A program made the translations under genes and the position numbers. Positions 1-4,470 of a stretch of DNA of 5,565 bases are shown here, piece by piece. Source of the DNA: Anaerolineae bacterium (GTDB lineage: Bacteria > Chloroflexota > Anaerolineae > JAAYZQ01); assembly GCA_016926595.1 (NCBI GenBank), contig JAFGOG010000183.1, positions 1 through 5,565 on the forward strand. The letters run 5' to 3'. How positions within the stretch are numbered: position 1 is the first letter of the stretch; each line of letters starts with the position of its first letter. The notes beneath the pieces are model-generated. The model saw only the letters and a list, made by a program, of their open reading frames with translations. It made no database searches and was not told the origin of the DNA.

Positions 1-424
1 CGAGCTGCTCCTCCAGCCAGCCCCGGTTGTCGCCAACCTCGGGCACCGCCCAAATGACCCCATCGATCTGTCGGGCAATCAGTGAACTGAACAGCGGCCG
101 TAGGTCCTGCACGTCAAAGTGAGGCAAGTCCTTCAACAGCAGCGCATAGCCCATCTGCTCTGCCTGTTCCGTAATGCCGCTGAGTGTCCGCGAAGGTCCT
201 ATGTAACCCAGTCCGGCCGTCACCACGCCAAGGGTAAAACTGCGTTGTTGCGTGAGACTGCGGGCGATGGCGCTGGGCTGATATTTCAGCTCTTTGATAA
301 CCTGCAAAATGTTCTGGCGGGTTTCCTCAGCCACGTCGGGACGGTCATTTAGCACGCGGGATACCGTCTGGTGGGATACCCCTGCTGCGGCAGCGACATC
401 CCGGATGGTGCACCTTCTCTTCAT
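1..424 (-). CDS. LacI-family transcriptional repressor, N-terminal part (C-terminus beyond left edge)
   Basis: This is a DNA-binding, ligand-responsive repressor of the LacI/GalR family. The 141 visible residues begin MKRRCTIRDVAAAAGVSHQT and contain the family helix-turn-helix at about residues 6-26 (IRDVAAAAGVSHQTVSRVLN). A third helix follows at about 32-46, then the hinge helix near 50-60 (SAIARSLTQQ), with the hinge leucine at L57. The start of the periplasmic-binding-protein-like sensor domain follows from about residue 64 (LGVV...). Residues H18-Q19 sit where E. coli LacI has its Y17-Q18 operator-reading pair. The ATG at 424 is chosen because AGAGAGG (431-437) lies 6 bases upstream and the helix-turn-helix begins at the usual distance from the N-terminus. 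About 200 residues, including most of the sugar-binding domain, are missing to the left, so the ligand cannot be guessed. The gene is divergent from the membrane protein gene at 566 and probably represses itself. Confidence 0.95.
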   Translation of the reverse strand, partial: MKRRCTIRDVAAAAGVSHQTVSRVLNDRPDVAEETRQNILQVIKELKYQPSAIARSLTQQRSFTLGVVTAGLGYIGPSRTLSGITEQAEQMGYALLLKDLPHFDVQDLRPLFSSLIARQIDGVIWAVPEVGDNRGWLEEQL

Positions 425-464
425 CGTGAGCCTCTCTGTCTGCGGTTGCTTCAGCCCACTTTCG

Positions 465-493
465 ATTATACTCCAGTTGTGGGTGTTCTGCAA
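465..493 (-). promoter_or_regulatory. Sigma-70-type promoter of the LacI-family gene
   Basis: Read on the minus strand, TATAAT (470 to 465) is a perfect -10 box. TTGCAG (493 to 488) lies exactly 17 bases upstream and matches the conserved TTG of the -35 box. Transcription would start near 458, giving a leader of about 34 bases that holds the AGAGAGG ribosome binding site. Seen directly; promoter activity is inferred. Confidence 0.75.
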
Positions 494-502
494 CTCGTTG
501 CT
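489..502. promoter_or_regulatory. Candidate LacI-family operator (autoregulation)
   Basis: The plus strand reads TGCAACTCGTTGCT. It contains the inverted repeat GCAAC-TC-GTTGC (490-501) and matches 7 of the 10 fixed positions of the common LacI-family operator TGNAANCGNTTNCA, missing the central CG and the last A. It overlaps the -35 box of the repressor's own promoter, a classic place for autorepression. It also lies 28 bases upstream of the -35 box of the opposite promoter. Which protein binds it is inferred from position and symmetry only. Confidence 0.5.
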
Positions 503-529
503 TCCCTCACTCTGCATCCGCGATCTGTT

Positions 530-558
530 TTGTGCTTTTCCCTGTGCGATGGTACAAT
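530..558 (+). promoter_or_regulatory. Promoter of the membrane protein gene, placed for leaderless transcription
   Basis: TTGTGC (530-535) and TACAAT (553-558) are separated by 17 bases, and the -10 box matches the consensus at 5 of 6 positions. The expected start of transcription, 6-8 bases past the -10 box, falls on or beside the A of the ATG at 566. No purine-rich ribosome binding site precedes that ATG; the bases in between are CGGCGCC. The transcript would therefore begin at the start codon. Confidence 0.6.
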
Positions 559-565
559 CGGCGCC

Positions 566-1321
566 ATGAAAACTTGGCAAAGCCAGGAAATCACTGGCGT
601 GATCGTCGGCGTGATGATCGCTGCGGCTGGTGGACTGTTGATCCTGCTGCCGTTCCTGGCCGACATGGACATGATGGCAGGAGGATATGCCCTGCAGTTT
701 GTGGGTTTGTTCTTCATCCTGAGCGGGCTGGTCACCGCCGGCATCTTTGGCCACCGTGCCGCCAGGCTGAACTCCATCTTTTCTGGCAAAGATCTGCTCG
801 CTCATTGGGTTTATGACCGGGCTCAGGTTGAAAGACAGGCGCAGCGAGATCGGCACAGGACCAAGAAAACAAACTTGAGCCTCTTTTTGGTGATGGCGGG
901 CTTTTTGCTGGCCTGTGTCGTCCTCTTTACCGTCTACGGTTATGCGAGCGGGCAGGGAGATAGCATGCCCTGGTTCATCGGCGGGATGGTGGGGGTATTG
1001 CTGCTGCTGGCTGCCTTTGCCTCGGGGATGCCCTATGTCCAATATCGTCGAGCAGTGCGCAGTAGCCGCGAGGCGATTATCGCCGCGAACGGGCTGCACG
1101 TCAACGGCGCTCTGCATATCTGGAATACCCCCCTTGCTGCACTGGACGGCGTGTCGTTGGTTGAGGATGGGGCTGAGGCGCGGCTGGTTTTCCACCTCCG
1201 CTACCGGACGGGAATTGCAACGGCGGAAACCTATACCGTCGAGGTGCCGGTCCCGCCTGGGGAAGAAGAGACTGCACGAAAGGTAGAGAGGTACTTTCGC
1301 GAGGCCAATCAACCGGCGTAA
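566..1321 (+). CDS. Four-helix membrane protein of unknown function with cytosolic C-terminal domain
   Basis: I do not recognise this 251-residue protein. Two hydrophobic segments lie at about residues 10-31 and 42-62, followed by a charged stretch at about 64-103 that includes QAQRDRHRTKK. A second pair of membrane segments spans about 104-126 and 135-157. Basic residues (YRRAVRSSR, 160-168) then lead into a soluble tail of about 85 residues. By the positive-inside pattern both charged regions are probably cytosolic. The tail (NGLHVNGALHIWNTPLAALD onward) looks like alternating beta strands ending in a charged helix, and a small PH-like fold is conceivable but unproven. The frame stays open upstream to about 371, but that part only overlaps the LacI gene on the opposite strand. 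ATG 566 is preferred because the promoter -10 box ends 7 bases before it. The gene is divergent from the LacI repressor, which may control it. Confidence 0.85.
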   Translation: MKTWQSQEITGVIVGVMIAAAGGLLILLPFLADMDMMAGGYALQFVGLFFILSGLVTAGIFGHRAARLNSIFSGKDLLAHWVYDRAQVERQAQRDRHRTKKTNLSLFLVMAGFLLACVVLFTVYGYASGQGDSMPWFIGGMVGVLLLLAAFASGMPYVQYRRAVRSSREAIIAANGLHVNGALHIWNTPLAALDGVSLVEDGAEARLVFHLRYRTGIATAETYTVEVPVPPGEEETARKVERYFREANQPA

Positions 1322-1400
1322 CCCTTACTCTGCGGGCGCAGCCGGAGACCGCCCCGAGCAAAGGGGACGAGGCAGGCGTTGCCGCGTCTCACCTTTCCTT

Positions 1401-2246
1401 CTATTTAGGGTTCTCGACGTCGGGCGGGCTGGCTGGCGCCTTGGTTTTTCGAACCAGTGTCTTTGGCCCCCAAGTGAGCACGATGGCTCCGACAACCACG
1501 AGCAGAATGGCCAGGTGGATCCACCTCCCGGTCGCCGAGGTCCAGTACGGGATCACCGCTGCCGTAAAGCTGCTCACCGCATGAAAGAGCATCGCCATGA
1601 GGATACTGCCGCCGGTATTGTTGTATAACCAGGTGTACGCGATCGTCACGACGATCGTCTGGGCTACGAACTCCCAGATCGGGACCGTGTGCTGTGTCGT
1701 GCCGGCGACAAAGTGCAGAGGCAGTTGCCACAGCCCCCAGATCCCACCCAGGATCAGGCTTGAGATGAGCGCATTCCACCGCAGTTGAAAACGATCCAGG
1801 ACGTAACCCCGCCAGCCAAACTCCTCAGGGAATGCGTTTGTGAAAAAGATCAGCATAAAGACAGGAAAGAGCGTCAGCATGGGCGGCGCCAGCTCCCAGT
1901 TGATGTTCTCACCGGCGAGCATGATCACCAGGACAGTGAGAACGGCCACAACTGGCGGCAGCAATAGGGTCGGCGCCAGCCACTTTTTCTGGAACCGATA
2001 CTCCCAACCCCTTCGCCACAGGCTGCTGACGCCTTCCTGGCCTTCGTTCCAGTAGGTCAGGGCAAAAGCGGCGATGAAAGGGCCAAAGGCGGCGACGGTA
2101 CTTAGAAAGAAGGATAGCCAACCCGGAAGGGCGAACCAGCCGGCCGTGACCAGTACGCGGGGCAAAAGAAACAGCCATGACCAGGCAAAGGCGATCAGAA
2201 AGAACAGCCCCAGGTTTCTGCTTTCAGTTCGGGAGATAGCAGCCAC
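1401..2246 (-). CDS. CPBP (CAAX/Rce1-like, Abi) family intramembrane metalloprotease homologue
   Basis: This 281-residue multi-pass membrane protein belongs to the family of glutamate-type intramembrane endopeptidases that includes eukaryotic Rce1. In bacteria these often serve in peptide maturation or bacteriocin self-immunity. Roughly seven or eight hydrophobic segments are visible, at about residues 13-30, 40-64, 91-111, 121-137, 158-180, 193-207, 213-232 and 242-259. Motif 1 is intact (EEFGWR, E141-E142 and R146). Motif 2, normally FxxxH within 'FGLWHLP', reads WGLWQLP, so glutamine 174 replaces the catalytic histidine; another histidine sits at H178. Motif 3, normally HxxxN, is H222-AVS-S226, with serine for asparagine. 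Activity is therefore uncertain. The start is GTG at 2246 with AGGAGG (2252-2257) 5 bases upstream. It is divergent from the ABC exporter operon and convergent with the gene at 566. Confidence 0.93.
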   Translation of the reverse strand: MAAISRTESRNLGLFFLIAFAWSWLFLLPRVLVTAGWFALPGWLSFFLSTVAAFGPFIAAFALTYWNEGQEGVSSLWRRGWEYRFQKKWLAPTLLLPPVVAVLTVLVIMLAGENINWELAPPMLTLFPVFMLIFFTNAFPEEFGWRGYVLDRFQLRWNALISSLILGGIWGLWQLPLHFVAGTTQHTVPIWEFVAQTIVVTIAYTWLYNNTGGSILMAMLFHAVSSFTAAVIPYWTSATGRWIHLAILLVVVGAIVLTWGPKTLVRKTKAPASPPDVENPK

Positions 2247-2318
2247 GTTCCCCTCCTATTCTGCGCCTCCAACAGCCAAGGCATGAGCCTGATGCGTGGC
2301 AGGCATCAACGCAAGAAG

Positions 2319-2347
2319 ATTGTACCACAGGAACCGGTCCAACGCAA
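2319..2347 (-). promoter_or_regulatory. Promoter of the CPBP protease gene
   Basis: On the minus strand TTGCGT (2347 to 2342) and TACAAT (2324 to 2319) are separated by 17 bases. The same TTGNNN-17-TACAAT form is seen at the gene starting at 566. Transcription would start near 2312, leaving a leader of about 65 bases that ends in the strong AGGAGG site. Confidence 0.55.
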
Positions 2348-2436
2348 AGCTGCTTGGCCAGGCATCTACCAGACAAACTCCTCGCTCCCTGCTTTTTTCC
2401 TATAGCCATGGCCAGGCTTTAAGGACGATGGTCATA

Positions 2437-2466
2437 ATTGTACTATTCCTTTCCCAAGCTACCCAA
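2437..2466 (-). promoter_or_regulatory. Possible second, more distal minus-strand promoter
   Basis: On the minus strand TTGGGT (2466 to 2461) and TACAAT (2442 to 2437) are 18 bases apart. The -35 element lies inside the palindrome CCCAATTTTGGG, so the factor bound there could also control leftward transcription. It would give the CPBP gene a leader of roughly 185 bases. It is weaker than the proximal promoter as a call. Confidence 0.35.
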
Positions 2467-2473
2467 TTTTGGG
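2462..2473. promoter_or_regulatory. Palindrome 1 of the ABC-operon control region (operator candidate)
   Basis: CCCAATTTTGGG has 5-base arms (CCCAA/TTGGG) around a TT centre. Its centre lies 23 bases from that of palindrome 2, about two helical turns, so two dimers could bind the same face of the DNA. It overlaps the -35 element of the possible leftward promoter. Confidence 0.5.
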
Positions 2474-2484
2474 GGCAACGAATA

Positions 2485-2496
2485 CCCCATTTGGGG
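2485..2496. promoter_or_regulatory. Palindrome 2 of the ABC-operon control region (operator candidate)
   Basis: CCCCATTTGGGG has 5-base arms (CCCCA/TGGGG) around a TT centre and shares the CCCA/TGGG half-site with palindrome 1. It ends one base before the TTGACA box of the ABC promoter begins at 2498, a position suited to an activator or to a repressor blocking the -35 contact. Confidence 0.5.
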
Positions 2497-2497
2497 G

Positions 2498-2527
2498 TTG
2501 ACAAACTACCCAGGCTGCGGCTATACT
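2498..2527 (+). promoter_or_regulatory. Strong promoter of the ABC exporter operon
   Basis: A perfect TTGACA (2498-2503) and TATACT (2522-2527, 5 of 6 matches) are separated by 18 bases. Transcription would start near 2534, about 70 bases before the ATPase start codon. The inverted repeat ACCCAG (2508-2513) / CTGGGT (2526-2531) brackets the spacer and overlaps the -10 box, so it may be a third binding site using the same half-sequence as the two upstream palindromes. Confidence 0.8.
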
Positions 2528-2603
2528 GGGTGCCAGACTTGAGTGGGTGAACACCGAGGTTGCGCCCGTGTGGCGAGCCCGCGGTGGACAAGAGAGGAAT
2601 TCG

Positions 2604-3518
2604 ATGAATGATCAAATTGCCATCAAAACCCAAGATTTGACGAAAGCCTATGGCCGGGTTCAGGCTCTGCGCGGCGTGGACCTCGAGGTCAGGCGTGGTG
2701 AGATCTTTGGCTTTCTCGGCCCTAATGGGGCCGGCAAGACAACGACGATCCGCTGCCTGCTGGACCTGATCCGTCCTCAGGGCGGCGCGATCCGGGTCCT
2801 GGGCCTGGACCCCCAGGTCGACCCGGTAGCCGTGCGCGCCCGGACCGGTTATCTGCCGGGCGAGCTCAGCCTGGAAGCCAACTTGAAGGTCGAGGCGGTG
2901 CTGCACTACCTCAACGACCTGCGTGGCAATAAAGCCGACTGGGCCTACGTGCGCCGGCTCGCCGACGGCCTGGAGCTCGACCTGGCCATACCGATCAAGA
3001 ACCTTTCCAAGGGCAACAAGCAGAAGGTTGGCGTGGTCCAGGCTCTGATGTCCCGCCCTGAGCTGCTGCTGCTGGATGAGCCCACGGCCGGCCTCGATCC
3101 GTTGATGCAGCAGGTGGTCTATCGCCTGTTGAAGGAGGCCAAAGCCGCCGGCGCGACGATCTTTTTCTCGTCGCACATCATCAGCGAAGTCGAGGTGATC
3201 GCCGACCGGGTGGCCATCATCCGCGCCGGCATGATCGTCGAGGAGGCCGAGCCTGCCCATTTAGCCGACATCACCATGCACCGGGTGCGGCTGCGCTTCA
3301 AGCAGCCGGTGGACCCCGGCCCCCTGGCCAGCGTGCGGGGTGTGTTGCTGCTGTCGCACAGCAACGGCATCAACGCCACGCTCCAGGTGGAAGGCGAGAT
3401 AGACGGCCTGATCAAAGCCCTGGCCAGCTTCCCGGTCAGCGACATGGAGATCGATCACCCGTCGTTGGAAGAGGTCTTTTTGGCCTACTACGAGGCCGGG
3501 CAAGGGGAGGTAAAGTGA
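2604..3518 (+). CDS. ABC transporter ATP-binding protein (ABC-2 exporter type)
   Basis: This 304-residue ATPase powers the membrane partner encoded immediately downstream. In order it shows Walker A GPNGAGKTT (39-47), the ABC signature LSKGNKQ (134-140), Walker B LLLLDEP (154-160), the D-loop AGLDP (162-166) and the switch histidine H191 (SSH). The Q-loop region reads GYLPGE (82-87), with no glutamine at the expected place; I recall this in some exporter ATPases of the BcrA/CcmA-like group. Residues from about 225 form the extra C-terminal domain typical of that group. The substrate cannot be read from sequence; drugs, antimicrobial peptides or lipids are all possible. ATG 2604 is chosen because GAGAGGA (2592-2598) lies 5 bases upstream. 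An in-frame GTG at 2547 would add 19 residues that do not resemble the family and lacks such a site. Confidence 0.96.
   Translation: MNDQIAIKTQDLTKAYGRVQALRGVDLEVRRGEIFGFLGPNGAGKTTTIRCLLDLIRPQGGAIRVLGLDPQVDPVAVRARTGYLPGELSLEANLKVEAVLHYLNDLRGNKADWAYVRRLADGLELDLAIPIKNLSKGNKQKVGVVQALMSRPELLLLDEPTAGLDPLMQQVVYRLLKEAKAAGATIFFSSHIISEVEVIADRVAIIRAGMIVEEAEPAHLADITMHRVRLRFKQPVDPGPLASVRGVLLLSHSNGINATLQVEGEIDGLIKALASFPVSDMEIDHPSLEEVFLAYYEAGQGEVK
3504..3510 (+). promoter_or_regulatory. Ribosome binding site of the permease, inside the ATPase gene
   Basis: GGGGAGG lies in the last codons of the ATPase gene, 9 bases before the permease ATG at 3520. The ATPase stop codon (3516-3518) lies between site and start, so a terminating ribosome can pass directly to the permease. 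This favours coupled, balanced synthesis of the two subunits. Confidence 0.7.
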
Positions 3519-3519
3519 C

Positions 3520-4362
3520 ATGCTCGCTGAGCTGAAACATACCATGAGTCGCATGCGCGGTCAGATCATCGGCTGGAGTTTTGGTCTGATCCTGTATATC
3601 CTGCTGATGGTCTACTTTTATGACTCGATGGCCGGAATGGAAAACCTCTGGGAGTTCATCCAGAGCTATCCCGAGGAGATGTTGGCTTTTTTCAAGGGCA
3701 TAACCGAGCTTAACACACCCAAGGGCTACCTGGACACCTACTATTTCGGCTATATGACGCTCATCGTCGGCATCCTGGCCATCGGCACGGGCGCCGGCCT
3801 GCTGGTGGGCGACGAGGAAAGGGGCATCCTCGACTTGGTACTGGCCCATCCCATCAGCCGCACGGTTATCTTCTGCGCCCGGTTGCTAGGCCTGGTTATT
3901 GCCCTGGCGATCATCCTGCTCGTGAACTGGTTGGGTTGGGTCATTCCCTCAGGCAGTGTCGGCCTGAACCTGTCCTGGATCGAGTTTCTCCGGCCATTCC
4001 TGCCTCTTTTTGCCGTGTTGCTGCTGTTTGGCACGCTGGCACTGCTGCTCAGCATGCTGCTGCCATCCGGCCGCATGGCCGGCATGATCTCCGGCGCGCT
4101 GCTGGTCGCCAACTTTTTGCTGCTGGGGTTGGCCAACATCAACGAGGAGCTAAAGCCGGTCGTCAAGTTCACCCCACTCTACTACTACCAGGGCGGTGAC
4201 GCCGTCACTGGGCTGAACTGGGGCTGGCTGGGTGGGCTGTTGGCCATGTCGGTGCTGTTTGCCCTGCTTGCCTGGCTGCTCTTCCGGCGGCGCGACATCC
4301 GCGTCGGCGGCGAGCGAAGCTGGCGCCTGCCGAGCCTGAAGGCAGCATTGCGGAGAAGCTAA
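3520..4362 (+). CDS. ABC-2 type transporter permease
   Basis: This 280-residue inner-membrane subunit partners the ATPase upstream. Six hydrophobic segments are visible at about residues 15-34, 75-97, 117-142, 157-181, 187-207 and 234-255. This is the six-helix plan of ABC-2 exporters of the ABC2_membrane_3 / NosY-like kind. The cytosolic loop between segments 2 and 3 carries the family pattern DEERGILDLVLAHPISR (98-114), comparable to the 'EE..G.L..LL..P.SR' coupling region that contacts the ATPase. A large outer loop between segments 1 and 2 (about 35-74) is rich in aromatic and acidic residues. The C-terminal tail after residue 256 is strongly basic and so probably cytosolic. The gene starts one base after the ATPase stop codon and ends 18 bases before a GC-rich hairpin. 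One permease gene is present, so the working unit is probably a homodimer of this subunit with two ATPases. Confidence 0.93.
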   Translation: MLAELKHTMSRMRGQIIGWSFGLILYILLMVYFYDSMAGMENLWEFIQSYPEEMLAFFKGITELNTPKGYLDTYYFGYMTLIVGILAIGTGAGLLVGDEERGILDLVLAHPISRTVIFCARLLGLVIALAIILLVNWLGWVIPSGSVGLNLSWIEFLRPFLPLFAVLLLFGTLALLLSMLLPSGRMAGMISGALLVANFLLLGLANINEELKPVVKFTPLYYYQGGDAVTGLNWGWLGGLLAMSVLFALLAWLLFRRRDIRVGGERSWRLPSLKAALRRS

Positions 4363-4380
4363 AAACTGCCCTGCAAAGTT

Positions 4381-4424
4381 GCCCCCTCCCCCCTGCCGGA
4401 GATCCCGCACAGGGGAGAGGGGGC
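4381..4424. terminator. GC-rich hairpin between convergent genes, probable transcription stop
   Basis: Two 15-base arms (4381-4395, GCCCCCTCCCCCCTG; 4410-4424, CAGGGGAGAGGGGGC) pair with a single mismatch around a 14-base loop. The hairpin starts 18 bases after the permease stop codon and lies 46 bases beyond the HtrA stop on the other strand, so it could act in both directions. Neither side has a run of T after the stem, so it is not a textbook intrinsic terminator. It might instead be an interspersed palindromic repeat. Confidence 0.6.
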
Positions 4425-4470
4425 TTACGTGCAAGGCCTGTAACTCCTTTCACGGGCGTATCGAGCGAGT

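Larger units (their letters stand above)
2247..2603. other. Divergent intergenic control region between the CPBP and ABC genes
   Basis: No convincing gene lies in these 357 bases. The left third carries the CPBP ribosome binding site and a minus-strand promoter (2319-2347). A direct repeat of CAACGCAA is present at 2307-2314 and 2340-2347, 33 bases apart; the second copy covers the -35 box. The centre, around 2380-2450, is AT-rich and holds a possible second minus-strand promoter (2437-2466). The right third holds the palindrome cluster (2453-2531), the ABC promoter (2498-2527) and a leader of about 70 bases. Two short open frames (2224-2409 minus, 2428-2550 plus) lack usable ribosome binding sites. 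Confidence 0.7.

Noticed and set aside
371..565. Upstream extension of the membrane protein gene's frame
   Set aside because: It overlaps the LacI gene's N-terminus on the other strand and the divergent promoters, and its residues do not continue the membrane-protein pattern. The promoter places the start at 566.
1352..1366. Small hairpin CCCC-GAGCAAA-GGGG in the convergent gap 1322-1400
   Set aside because: The stem is only 4 bases with no T-run after it. It is too weak to call as a terminator, although the convergent genes must stop somewhere here.
2428..2550. 40-residue open frame (MVIIVLFLSQ...) upstream of the ABC operon
   Set aside because: AAGGA is only 2 bases before the ATG, too close to work well. 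The frame also runs through the operator cluster and the TTGACA promoter, so hydrophobicity at its start is likely chance.
2400..3260. Long 286-residue open frame on the minus strand opposite the ABC ATPase
   Set aside because: It lies almost wholly antisense to a clear ATPase gene, has a His/Gln/Asp-rich composition typical of a shadow frame, shows no recognisable domain and has no ribosome binding site.
3436..3849. 137-residue minus-strand frame across the ATPase/permease junction
   Set aside because: It is antisense to two well-supported, tightly coupled genes and has no motif or ribosome binding site.
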